A DNA stretch of 64,000 bases from Acidisoma silvae. Lineage in GTDB: Bacteria; Pseudomonadota; Alphaproteobacteria; Acetobacterales; Acetobacteraceae. The stretch is taken from contig NZ_JAESVB010000005.1 in the NCBI RefSeq assembly GCF_020618775.1, forward strand, positions 297,252-361,251. Reading direction: 5' to 3'. Shown here in pieces: positions 44,171 through 52,253 of this stretch (position 1 is the stretch's first letter; the number at the start of each line of letters is the position of its first letter). The position numbers and the translations under genes were made by a program. The notes beneath the pieces were generated by a model. It did no database searches, had not been told where the DNA came from, and was given only the letters and a program-made list of their open reading frames with translations.

Positions 44171-44946
44171 CGTGCGCCAAAACAAGCCAATGGGCGGCCA
44201 TCGTCCTGCCCCCGGTGATCCTGCTCGGCATCATCCTCGCCCTTTGGGCCTGGGTGAGCGCGCAGGGGATGATTCCGAATTACCTTCTGCCCCCGCCGGC
44301 CAAGCTTTGGGACGCCATCGTCAATGGCCGCTCGGTATTATGGCGGCATGGGCTGGCGACGACGCAGGAAGCGCTGATAGGCTATGTCATCGGCAGCCTG
44401 CTCGGTCTGCTGGCGGCCATCGTTCTGTCCTTCTCCCGCCGGTTGCGCGCCTGCTTCTTTCCGCTGGCGCTCGCGACCCAGGCCATCCCCATCATCGCCG
44501 TGACGCCGCTGATCGTCCTTGTCATGGGGCGCGGCATGCCGGCGATTTTGACGCTGGTTTCCATCACCGCCTTCTTTCCGATGCTCATCAATATGACGCG
44601 CGGATTGCGCGTCGCCGATCGCGGCTATCACGAACTGCTGCACAGTCTGGCCGCGACACGCCTGCAACGCTTGCTGATGATCGAACTGCCCGCCGCCTTT
44701 CCTTACCTGTTCGCGGCGCTGCGCGTGGCCGCCACGGCCTGCTTCATCAACGCCATCGTCGGCGAATGGATCGGGTCCAATATCGGGCTGGGCTATCTGG
44801 TGGTGATTTCCGGCCAGTATTTCAGAATGCCCATGCTCTGGGCCGCGATCGTGGTGACGGCGGCGCTGACCCTGATTCTGGCCGGCATCGTCGCCATGGT
44901 GGAACGTGCCGTGACACCCTGGGCCGCGACGGAGCATGGGACATGA
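44167..44946 (+). CDS. ABC transporter permease A, SsuC/TauC-like
   Basis: The 259-residue permease has six membrane segments and the EAA loop LHSLAATRLQRLLMIELPAA, with PLIVLVMGRGMPAILTLVSI. It starts at GTG 44167, overlapping the amidohydrolase stop as GTGA, and overlaps the next permease gene by 4 bp. It is clearly different in sequence from permease B next to it, so the pair probably forms a heterodimeric channel for the NMT1-like binding protein. Confidence 0.93.
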   Translation: MTCAKTSQWAAIVLPPVILLGIILALWAWVSAQGMIPNYLLPPPAKLWDAIVNGRSVLWRHGLATTQEALIGYVIGSLLGLLAAIVLSFSRRLRACFFPLALATQAIPIIAVTPLIVLVMGRGMPAILTLVSITAFFPMLINMTRGLRVADRGYHELLHSLAATRLQRLLMIELPAAFPYLFAALRVAATACFINAIVGEWIGSNIGLGYLVVISGQYFRMPMLWAAIVVTAALTLILAGIVAMVERAVTPWAATEHGT

Positions 44947-45710
44947 CCCGCGCCTGGCGCCTGGGCGGGCCGGCTGGCATTCTGCTGACGCTGCTGGCCG
45001 TCTGGTGGCTTGTTACCGGTCTCGGCTGGATCGATCCGCTGGTTTTGCCCTCCCCCGTCGCGGTCTTCGGCGTCTTCTGGACCCAGCCCGGCCTGATGTT
45101 CGGCAATGCCGGCATCACGGCGGCGGAGGCCATCATCGGCCTTGTGCTGGGCAATGCGCTCGGCCTGCTGCTGGCGATCATCTTCGTCAGTTCCGCATCC
45201 GGCCGCCGGGCCGTGCTGCCGCTGGCCATGGCCGCGCAAGCCGTGCCTATCGTCGCCGTGACACCTGCGCTGATCATCGGCTTCGGTGACGGGATGGAGC
45301 CGAAAATCCTCGTCGCCATCTTCCTCGTCTTCTTCCCCATGCTGGTGAACGGCATGCGGGGCTTGCGGAGTGCCGATGCCGAACTCGGCGAGTTGATGCA
45401 TAGCCTGGATGCCAGTCCCTGGCAGCGGCTGTGGATGGTGCGCCTGCCGGCGGCGCTCCCCTTCATCTTCACCGCGCTGAAATTCTCGGCCTGCTCGTCC
45501 TTCGTCGCGGCCATCGTCGCCGAATGGGTCGCGGCCAATCGCGGCCTCGGCTACCTCATCGTCTTCGCCGGATCGCAATACCGGTCGGATGAGGTCTGGG
45601 CAGCGGTGCTGATCGGCACGCTGAGCAGCATGATCCTGGTCGGCCTTGTCGTGCTGCTGGAACGGCGCGTGATGCCCTGGGCCAATGACCCGACGGAGGG
45701 CCTGACATGA
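44943..45710 (+). CDS. ABC transporter permease B, SsuC/TauC-like
   Basis: The 255-residue permease (MTRAWRLGGPAGILLTLLAV) has six segments, an EAA loop (LMHSLDASPWQRLWMVRLPAA) and the typical end LLERRVMPWANDPTE. The true start is ATG 44943 in the overlap ATGA; the open frame continues 295 codons upstream through other genes but is not coding there. It overlaps the flavin monooxygenase gene by 4 bp. With permease A it forms the membrane channel. Confidence 0.93.
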   Translation: MTRAWRLGGPAGILLTLLAVWWLVTGLGWIDPLVLPSPVAVFGVFWTQPGLMFGNAGITAAEAIIGLVLGNALGLLLAIIFVSSASGRRAVLPLAMAAQAVPIVAVTPALIIGFGDGMEPKILVAIFLVFFPMLVNGMRGLRSADAELGELMHSLDASPWQRLWMVRLPAALPFIFTALKFSACSSFVAAIVAEWVAANRGLGYLIVFAGSQYRSDEVWAAVLIGTLSSMILVGLVVLLERRVMPWANDPTEGLT

Positions 45711-46711
45711 GACCTTTGGGCAGTTTCAACCAGATGTGGGGACGCGCGGGCGTTTCCGACGCGACCATTCTGCACACCGCCGTCGAAGAAATGGTGCTGG
45801 CGGAATCCCTGGGCTTTTCCTCCATCTGGGTCGGCGAGCATCACCTGCCGCCGAGTGCGGGGGCCTTTTACGGCCGCGTGCCGGCGGCGGAGGTCTTTCT
45901 CGGCCATCTGTCGGGCCGGCTGGGGCGCATCGGCCTCGGCACCGGCGTGAAACTGTTCGCGACCGACGCGCGGCGCGCGGCGGAAGAGATGATGACGCTG
46001 CACCTGCTGGCACCAGGCCGGGTGGAATTCGGCATCGGCCAGGGCCCGACCTTGCCGGACAGCACCGAGACCCGTGCCGAGAAAGCGACGCGCTTTCGGC
46101 GACAGATGACGGAGTTGCTGGATCATCTGCATGGCCGCGTGCAAGCCGGCGACAAGCCGCTGTCGCTGACCCCGGTGCCGGAGCTGGCGCGCGCCATATG
46201 GGTAGCCGCGCGGGACGAGGCAAGCATCGATTTCACCGCCGAACAGGGTCTGCATTTCGTCGTCGGTCAGGCCGAGAACGGTGTCGCGCAATCCCGCCTC
46301 GTGCAGCGCTATCGCGCGGCCGGCGGGCGTGGCGAGGCGCGCGGCGTGCGCCTGGTTTTCGTGGCCGAGACGCGCGCCGAGGCGGAGGCAGAATGCGCGG
46401 AAGCGACGGAGCTTTATTTCGGCCTGCTCGGCTACAAGGGCTATCATGCCGATGCCATCAAGGCTGGCTTGCTGCCGGAAACGGCCGATACGCCGGCCGA
46501 AAAGCGTCGTCAGGTGGATTTTCTGGCCGGCACGCCGGATGAGGTCGCCGAGGCGCTCAATGCCCATATCGCCCTTCTGGGATTGGACCGGCTGGATGTG
46601 ATGCCGCAACTGCCCGGCATCCGCACGGAAGCCGTTGCGCGCTCCCTGCGGCTGATCGCGCAGGAAGTCCGGCCGCGCCTGCGCTTTCCCGAAAGGCAGC
46701 AGGCGGCATGA
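45707..46711 (+). CDS. LLM-class flavin-dependent monooxygenase (luciferase-like)
   Basis: The 334-residue TIM-barrel flavoprotein has the luciferase-like SSIWVGEHHLPPS, a GRVEFGIGQG flavin phosphate loop and a C-terminal FLAGTPDEVAEALNAHI. These enzymes use reduced FMN from a separate reductase to oxygenate substrates; examples are RutA (pyrimidine ring opening), SsuD and alkanal monooxygenase. In this operon ring cleavage or hydroxylation is plausible. No flavin reductase gene lies nearby. The start overlaps the permease B stop (ATGA), as does its own stop with the CocE gene. Confidence 0.9.
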   Translation: MRPLGSFNQMWGRAGVSDATILHTAVEEMVLAESLGFSSIWVGEHHLPPSAGAFYGRVPAAEVFLGHLSGRLGRIGLGTGVKLFATDARRAAEEMMTLHLLAPGRVEFGIGQGPTLPDSTETRAEKATRFRRQMTELLDHLHGRVQAGDKPLSLTPVPELARAIWVAARDEASIDFTAEQGLHFVVGQAENGVAQSRLVQRYRAAGGRGEARGVRLVFVAETRAEAEAECAEATELYFGLLGYKGYHADAIKAGLLPETADTPAEKRRQVDFLAGTPDEVAEALNAHIALLGLDRLDVMPQLPGIRTEAVARSLRLIAQEVRPRLRFPERQQAA

Positions 46712-48372
46712 CGGTGGAAGGCCCCATCACGCAAAGCCTGCGGCTCGCAGACGGCGTGCGGCTGGATGCCGATATCTACCGGCCCAGCGGCGGCGGGTCT
46801 TACCCCGTGCTGCTCATGCGCCAGCCCTATGGGCGGCGTATTGCCTCCACCGTCGTCTATGCCCATCCGCGCTGGTATGCGGCGCAAGGCTATATCGTGG
46901 TCATTCAGGATGTGCGCGGCACCGGCACGTCGGAAGGCGCATTCCGCGCCTTCGAGACCGAAATGGCGGATGGTGCGGAAACCGTCGCCTGGGCGGCGGC
47001 ATTGCCCGGCTGCAATGGCCGTGTCGGCATGTACGGCTTTTCCTATCAGGGCATGACGCAAATGCTGGCGCTCGCCGGTGGGGCGACACTACATGCGCTT
47101 TGCCCGGTTATGATCGGCTGGGATGTGCATGGCGACTGGGCTTATGAGGGCGGCGCCTTTCGCCTGTTGGACAGCATCGGCTGGGGCATTCAGATGGCCG
47201 CGATCCGCGCGCAGCATGATGGTGAGGCGGACGCCTTCATGGCACTGTCCCGCGCCGCGAAATCTCTGCCGCTGACCGACGACACGCCGTCCTTCCCCGA
47301 TATTCTGCGGCGCTATCGCAATCTGGGGCATTTCGCCGATTGGGTGGAGCATGACGCGGCGGATGCGCCCTATTGGCACAGCATTGCCCCGCGCGGCGCG
47401 CTGGCGGGCAAGCGCATGGATGTGCCGATGCTGCATATCGGTGGCTGGTACGACACGATGCTGATGGGCACGCTGGATGCCCATGCCGCTGCCATTGTGT
47501 GTTCAACCAGTCCGCAGCGCCTCGTCGTCGGGCCTTGGCCGCATCTGCCCTGGGGCCGCGCCTCGGGCGGCGATATGGGGCCGGCCGCCGACAGCGCCAT
47601 CGATGAACTGCAAAGGGCTTGGTTCGATGTCTTCCTGAAGGACGAGGGCAAGATCGAACCCGGGCTCGACCTGTTCGACGTCACCGCCAAAGGCTGGCGG
47701 CATTTCGCGGATTGGCCGGGCGGCACGCGATCCCTGTTTCTCGGCAGCACCGGCCTGGCCGTCGCGACCGTGCTGGACGGGCAGCTGGCGGATCGGCCGA
47801 GCGGCCCAGCGCAGGACGATATCGTGCATGACCCATGGCGGCCGGTGCCATCGCTCGGCGGGCATGACGCCGCCCCCATGGGCCGGCAGGACCGCACGGC
47901 GCTGGACCAGCGCGCCGATATCGCTTGCTACGGCTCCGCGCCCTTCACCGAGGCAGCATTGCTGGTGGGCGCGGTCGATCTGGACCTTTTCGTCACCGCC
48001 GATGCCGTGTCATTCGATGTATCGGCCGTTCTGTCGGAAATCACGCCCGAGGGCCGCGCGGTGATGTTGACCCAGGGCTATGCTCGCGTCACCAGCGGCG
48101 AGGCTTTGCCCATCCGCATGTCGCTGCGCGCCATCTGCGCCACCATCACGCCCGGCACGGCCTTGCGCCTGTCGCTCGCCGGGGCCAGCTACCCCGCCCA
48201 TCCCGTCAATCCCGGCACTGGCGCCCCGCCGGCGACAGCGCGGATCGACGAGGCGCAGGTGATTACGCTTACCATCGCCCATGGCGGTGGCACGCCATCC
48301 CGATTGATCCTGCCTTGGACCGAGGCGGACCATGGCCTTTCCCTTTCTCCTTTAAGGAGCCTCGCATCATGA
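46708..48372 (+). CDS. CocE/NonD family hydrolase
   Basis: The 554-residue alpha/beta hydrolase has the conserved RQPYGRR, DVRGTGTSEG oxyanion region, nucleophile elbow FSYQG (GMYGFSYQG), a His in GPWPHLPWG and the C-terminal jelly-roll. It cleaves an ester or amide bond. It is shorter than and distinct from the CocE protein at 27.5 kb, though both lie beside ABC importers. Coupled starts (ATGA at 46708 and again at 48369) tie it to the flavin enzyme and cupin. No signal peptide is visible, so it acts on imported or intermediate compounds in the cytoplasm. Confidence 0.9.
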   Translation: MTVEGPITQSLRLADGVRLDADIYRPSGGGSYPVLLMRQPYGRRIASTVVYAHPRWYAAQGYIVVIQDVRGTGTSEGAFRAFETEMADGAETVAWAAALPGCNGRVGMYGFSYQGMTQMLALAGGATLHALCPVMIGWDVHGDWAYEGGAFRLLDSIGWGIQMAAIRAQHDGEADAFMALSRAAKSLPLTDDTPSFPDILRRYRNLGHFADWVEHDAADAPYWHSIAPRGALAGKRMDVPMLHIGGWYDTMLMGTLDAHAAAIVCSTSPQRLVVGPWPHLPWGRASGGDMGPAADSAIDELQRAWFDVFLKDEGKIEPGLDLFDVTAKGWRHFADWPGGTRSLFLGSTGLAVATVLDGQLADRPSGPAQDDIVHDPWRPVPSLGGHDAAPMGRQDRTALDQRADIACYGSAPFTEAALLVGAVDLDLFVTADAVSFDVSAVLSEITPEGRAVMLTQGYARVTSGEALPIRMSLRAICATITPGTALRLSLAGASYPAHPVNPGTGAPPATARIDEAQVITLTIAHGGGTPSRLILPWTEADHGLSLSPLRSLAS

Positions 48373-48797
48373 AGACCTTCGGCAAGGAAGCCGTGGCGAC
48401 GGCGAAAGCCTTTCGCATTGCGCCGAATGACACCAATTACTTCGCGGTTCTGTTCGACCCCGCGAAAGACGGCATCAAGAATGTGTTCGTCATCGAAATA
48501 TTCACGCCCGGCGGCGCCACGCCGCCCAATGAACATTCCATGGCCGATGAATTCTTCTATGTCCTGTCCGGTGAAGGCGTTGCCCGCTGCGGTGACCAGG
48601 AAACATCGCTCAAGAAGGGTGACGCGCTGCTGCTGCATCCGGGCAACGAGCATATCGTCCATAATACCGGCACGAAAAAACTCTATTGCCTGACGGTGAT
48701 GACGCCGAATGAGGGTTTCGCCGAACTCATTCGCGGCGGTACGCCGGTTGAGCTGGACGCGGAAGACCTTGCCGTGCTCGGAGGCTCCGTCCCGTGA
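48369..48797 (+). CDS. Cupin domain protein
   Basis: The 142-residue single cupin has metal-binding motif 1 in PPNEHSMADEFFYVLSGEG (H and two Glu) and motif 2 in LHPGNEHIVHNTG. Such small cupins can be isomerases, dioxygenases or sensor/binding subunits; AllE and ureidoglycine aminohydrolase are larger cupins of related build. The role in the operon is probably on a ring-opened intermediate, but this is inference. ATG 48369 overlaps the CocE stop and its own stop overlaps the GTG of the RutB-like gene. Confidence 0.85.
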   Translation: MKTFGKEAVATAKAFRIAPNDTNYFAVLFDPAKDGIKNVFVIEIFTPGGATPPNEHSMADEFFYVLSGEGVARCGDQETSLKKGDALLLHPGNEHIVHNTGTKKLYCLTVMTPNEGFAELIRGGTPVELDAEDLAVLGGSVP

Positions 48798-49570
48798 CTG
48801 ACGCGACGTTGATTCCGCTTGGGTCAAGCCCGCGCAACCAATGGCTTGTCTCGGCGACCGAGGTCGATCTGCGCCGCGCGCCCTTGGCCGAACGGCCGCT
48901 GACCATCGCGGCGGCCCCCCAGCGCGTGACGCTGGATCTGGCCCGGACCGCCATCATCATCGTCGATATGCAGAATGACTTCTGCCATCCGCAAGGCTGG
49001 CTAGGCCATATCGGTGTTGATGTAACACCAGCACGGACACCGATCCCGCATCTGGCGAAGCTGCTGCCGCATCTGCGCGCGCAGAACGTGCCGGTGCTCT
49101 GGCTCAATTGGGGCAACCGGCCGGACCGGCTGAACCTGCCGCCGAAACTGCTGCATGTCTACAAGCCCAGCGGCACCGGCACGGGCCTGGGCGATCCGCT
49201 GCCCGGGTCCGGCGCGCATGTGCTGGAAGACGGCAGTTGGTCGGCGGCGGTGGTGGATGAACTGGCCCCCGAGCCGGGCGATATCCATGTCGCCAAATTC
49301 CGCATGTCCGGATTCTGGGATACCGAGCTCGACAGCATTCTGCGCAATCTGGGCGTCACCACGCTGCTGTTTGCGGGTGTCAATGTCGACCAATGCGTGC
49401 TCGGCACCCTGCTGGACGCAAGCTGCCTTGGCTATGACTGCATTCTTCTGGAAGACTGCTCGGCCACCACCTCGCCAAGCTACTGTTTCGACGCCACGAT
49501 CTATAACGTGAAACAGTGTTTCGGTTTCGTGGCGCAATCCTCGGCGTTTCTGGACGGCATGGCAGGCTAA
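48794..49570 (+). CDS. RutB-like cysteine amidohydrolase (isochorismatase superfamily)
   Basis: The 258-residue protein shows the Asp-Lys-Cys catalytic triad: IVDMQNDFCHP, VAKFRMSGF and GVNVDQCVLGT. Beyond the triad, VVDELAPEPGDI, SGFWDTELDSILRNLGV and IYNVKQCFGFV closely follow ureidoacrylate amidohydrolase RutB. RutB hydrolyses the carbamoyl group of ureidoacrylate made by RutA. Together with the flavin monooxygenase this suggests a Rut-like ring-opening sequence, but RutC-G are absent. GTG 48794 overlaps the cupin stop (GTGA). It is the last gene; SelO begins 70 bp later. Confidence 0.88.
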   Translation: MTDATLIPLGSSPRNQWLVSATEVDLRRAPLAERPLTIAAAPQRVTLDLARTAIIIVDMQNDFCHPQGWLGHIGVDVTPARTPIPHLAKLLPHLRAQNVPVLWLNWGNRPDRLNLPPKLLHVYKPSGTGTGLGDPLPGSGAHVLEDGSWSAAVVDELAPEPGDIHVAKFRMSGFWDTELDSILRNLGVTTLLFAGVNVDQCVLGTLLDASCLGYDCILLEDCSATTSPSYCFDATIYNVKQCFGFVAQSSAFLDGMAG

Positions 49571-49640
49571 CGGCCGGCGCATTGTGAGGGCGCACGGCCA
49601 GCCCTATCTTCAGTTCTGACCCAGGCTGGAGACCGGCGCC

Positions 49641-51098
49641 ATGGCCGTGACGATCCCTTTCGACAATAGCTATGCCCGCCTGCCCGAGCGCTTCTACGTG
49701 AAGATGACGCCCGAGCCGGTGGCCGCCCCCAGCCTGATCCGCGTCAATCACGCGCTAGCCAAGGAATTGGGTATCGACCCGGTGCAACTGGAAAGCGCCG
49801 AAGGCATTGCCATTCTGGCCGGCAATGCTGTGGCGGCCGGGTCCGAGCCGCTTGCCCAGGCCTATGCCGGGCATCAGTTCGGCGGCTTCTCCCCCCAGCT
49901 GGGCGATGGCCGCGCCATGCTGCTGGGCGAGGTGGTGGGCCGCCAGGGACGGCGGGACATTCAGCTGAAAGGGTCTGGCCCCACGCCCTTCTCCCGCCGG
50001 GGTGACGGCCGCGCGGCGCTGGGGCCGGTATTGCGCGAATATGTGGTGAGCGAGGCCATGCACGCGCTCGGCCTGCCGACGACGCGGGCGCTGGCCGCCG
50101 TATTGACGGGTGAAAACGTGCGGCGGGAGCGGCTTCTGCCCGGCGCCATCTTCACCCGCGTGGCGTCCAGCCATCTGCGCGTCGGCACCTTTCAGTATTT
50201 CGCGGCCCAGGGTGACGTGGAAGCTTTGCGTATCCTGGCCGATTACGCCATCGCCCGGCACTATCCGGCGGCGGCCGAGGCGGCCAACCCCTATCGCGCC
50301 TTTCTGGAAAGCGTCTGTCTGGCGCAGGCCGATCTCATCGCCCGCTGGCTGCATATCGGCTTCATCCATGGCGTGATGAATACCGACAATTGCGCGATCT
50401 CGGGCGAGACCATCGATTTCGGTCCCTGCGCCTTCATGGATGAGTATGACAGCCGCCGCGTGCTGAGTTCCATCGACCATCAGGGCCGCTATGCCTATGG
50501 CAATCAGCCCAATATCGGGTTCTGGAATCTGACGCGCCTGGCGGAAGCGCTGATTCCGCTCCTCGGCGCGGATGAGGAAACGGGCCTTGCCGAAGCCAAG
50601 GCGGCTTTGGAGGTCTATGTGCCGCGCTTCCAGTCCGCCTATGACGGTGGGCTCTGCGCCAAGATCGGCCTGTCGGACGCGCGGGCGGATCATATCTCCT
50701 GCGCGCACGGGCTGCTGACATTGATGGCGCAACACGGTGCCGATTTCACCCTCACCTTCCGGGCGCTGGGCGATTACGCCGCGCTGCGCGCGCTGTTCGG
50801 TGATGATGCAGGCGCTTTGGACAATTGGTTGCCGCGCTGGCGTTCGTTGCTTGCGGCCGATGGTCGCGACCCGACCGAGGTTCGGGACTCCATGCGCCGC
50901 GTGAACCCTGCCTTCATTCCGCGCAACCACCAGATGGAACGCGTGATTTCAGCAGCCGTTGAGAGCCAGGATTTCGGCCCGTTCGAGCGGTTCCTGGCTG
51001 TCGTGACGCGGCCCTATGACGATCAGCCGGGCATGGAAGATTATGCGCGGCCAGCCGTCACCGACGAGCGCGTGTTGCAGACGTTTTGCGGGACGTGA
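49641..51098 (+). CDS. selO: Protein adenylyltransferase SelO (YdiU/UPF0061)
   Basis: The 485-residue pseudokinase-like protein has the SelO signatures YAGHQFGGFSPQLGDGRA, QLKGSGPTPFSRRGDGRAAL and HGVMNTDNCAISGETIDFGP, the last carrying the metal-binding Asn/Asp. SelO binds ATP in a flipped orientation and transfers AMP to Ser, Thr or Tyr of target proteins, linked to redox homeostasis. The C-terminus ends FCGT, with a Cys near the place of the eukaryotic selenocysteine. It stands alone after the ring-catabolic operon; expression is probably from the 70 bp before it. Confidence 0.95.
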   Translation: MAVTIPFDNSYARLPERFYVKMTPEPVAAPSLIRVNHALAKELGIDPVQLESAEGIAILAGNAVAAGSEPLAQAYAGHQFGGFSPQLGDGRAMLLGEVVGRQGRRDIQLKGSGPTPFSRRGDGRAALGPVLREYVVSEAMHALGLPTTRALAAVLTGENVRRERLLPGAIFTRVASSHLRVGTFQYFAAQGDVEALRILADYAIARHYPAAAEAANPYRAFLESVCLAQADLIARWLHIGFIHGVMNTDNCAISGETIDFGPCAFMDEYDSRRVLSSIDHQGRYAYGNQPNIGFWNLTRLAEALIPLLGADEETGLAEAKAALEVYVPRFQSAYDGGLCAKIGLSDARADHISCAHGLLTLMAQHGADFTLTFRALGDYAALRALFGDDAGALDNWLPRWRSLLAADGRDPTEVRDSMRRVNPAFIPRNHQMERVISAAVESQDFGPFERFLAVVTRPYDDQPGMEDYARPAVTDERVLQTFCGT

Positions 51099-51135
51099 GC
51101 TAAGATTAAAGTTGTCAGATCTTCAATGAAACAAC

Positions 51136-51208
51136 GTCATCCCCGTGCTTGTCACGGGCATCTTCTTGGTCGCTCAGTAAGAAGATCCCGGCTCAAGGCC
51201 GGGATGAC
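51136..51208. repeat. REP-like palindrome pair, CTTG subtype
   Basis: GTCATCCCCGTGCTTGTCAC, followed by GGGCATC, faces GATCCCGGCTCAAGGCCGGG plus ATGAC across about 25 bases. It lies between the convergent selO and ROK genes and is related to the single copy at 27429. Confidence 0.82.
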
Positions 51209-51253
51209 GATTTTTGTCTCGATCAAATAAACTTCAATACAATAGTTTGTTTT

Positions 51254-51280
51254 GTCATCCACGGACTTGTTCCGCGGATC
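51254..51280. repeat. Single REP-like unit overlapping the ROK gene end
   Basis: GTCATCCACGGACTTGTTCC, followed by GCGGATC, is one more unit of the CTTG subtype. It ends at the last bases of the ROK stop codon. It lies 46 bp after the 51136 pair, so this gap holds three units. Confidence 0.7.
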
Positions 51281-52200
51281 TACCCGCCATAGCTGGCGAA
51301 ACAAATCGCCGCCGCGCCGATGATGCCGGCGTCATTGCCCAAATCGGCCAGCAGCAGTTGCGGCGGGCGGCCGAAGGGCGCCCAGTAGAAATGCTTCGCG
51401 TGCCGCTCCACCTGTTCCAGCAGGAACGGCCCGGCATGGGACAGGCCGCCGCCCAGGATGACCGCTTCGAGATTGAGAATATTCGAGAGAATGCCGACGA
51501 CCTGCGCGATCCAACGGCCATTTTCATCTACCACCCGCAGCGCCAGCGCCTCCCCTGCCTTGGCGCGGTCGAAGACCTCGCGCGGCGTTGCTACCACATC
51601 TGACCCGGCAAGATCCTGATAGCGCCGCAGCAGGGCCGCCGCACTCGCCAGATATTCGAAAGCGCCCGGCACCACGTCCTGCACATCGCTGCGTGACGGG
51701 TCGAGCGATATGGCACCGATTTCCGGCGGCAGGCCGTTCGGCCCGTCGATCAGCTTACCGTCGATGACGATGGCCCCGCCGATGCCGGTGCCCAGCGTCA
51801 GCACCGCGAAACGGCGAAACGCACGGCCGGCGCCGAAGTCAAGCTCCGCCTGGGCGGCGCAGACACCGTCATTGCCCACCACCACCGGCAGGCCGAAACG
51901 TTCGGCGAAAGCGAATTTGAGCGAGCCTGTGGCCAGCGGCGGCACATTCGGCACCGGTGCCATCAGCGCGCCGGTTTCAGGATGCGGATAGGCCGGCACG
52001 CCGATCCCGATGCCCGCGACATCCGCGCCGCCCGCCATCAGCGCTGCCACCTCATCGCCGATGGCGGCGGCGCATTCGGCAAAGCTCCAGTCTATGCGGA
52101 AGGGAATATCGCGGCGGGCGATAATCTGCCCTTGCGCCGTCACAAGGCCGAGCTTCACCGCACTGCCGCCGATATCGACACCGATCATCTTATGCTGCAT
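51280..52200 (-). CDS. ROK family kinase-like protein lacking the zinc site
   Basis: The 306-residue protein has the ROK ATP motif GVDIGGSAVKLGLV, the sugar-contact motif GNDGVCAAQAE with the catalytic Asp, and GTGIGGAIVIDG. In place of the usual ExGH plus CxCGxxGCxE zinc-binding segment it has EIGAISLDPSR and a Cys-free VPGAFEYLASAAAL. Such zinc-less members include some glucokinases and other sugar kinases. Substrate unknown. ATG 52200 is used; the in-frame ATG at 52224 is upstream of the conserved start. It is convergent to selO and 53 bp after the LysR gene on the same strand. Confidence 0.85.
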   Translation of the reverse strand: MQHKMIGVDIGGSAVKLGLVTAQGQIIARRDIPFRIDWSFAECAAAIGDEVAALMAGGADVAGIGIGVPAYPHPETGALMAPVPNVPPLATGSLKFAFAERFGLPVVVGNDGVCAAQAELDFGAGRAFRRFAVLTLGTGIGGAIVIDGKLIDGPNGLPPEIGAISLDPSRSDVQDVVPGAFEYLASAAALLRRYQDLAGSDVVATPREVFDRAKAGEALALRVVDENGRWIAQVVGILSNILNLEAVILGGGLSHAGPFLLEQVERHAKHFYWAPFGRPPQLLLADLGNDAGIIGAAAICFASYGG

Positions 52201-52253
52201 CGAATCCGCCACAGGCTTGCCCACTCATCCATCGCCGCATCCAGCTATCGCAG

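Noticed and set aside
42686..44185. A 499-codon open frame on the minus strand
   Set aside because: It is antisense to the ATZ/TRZ amidohydrolase, whose metal ligands are all present on the plus strand.
44058..44942. Long in-frame upstream extension of permease B
   Set aside because: It overlaps the amidohydrolase and permease A genes in another frame. The conserved permease begins at ATG 44943 in a coupled overlap.
40329..49570. Identification as a standard Rut pyrimidine operon
   Set aside because: Only a RutB-like protein and a distantly RutA-like flavin enzyme are present. RutC to RutG are missing and a different transporter is used.
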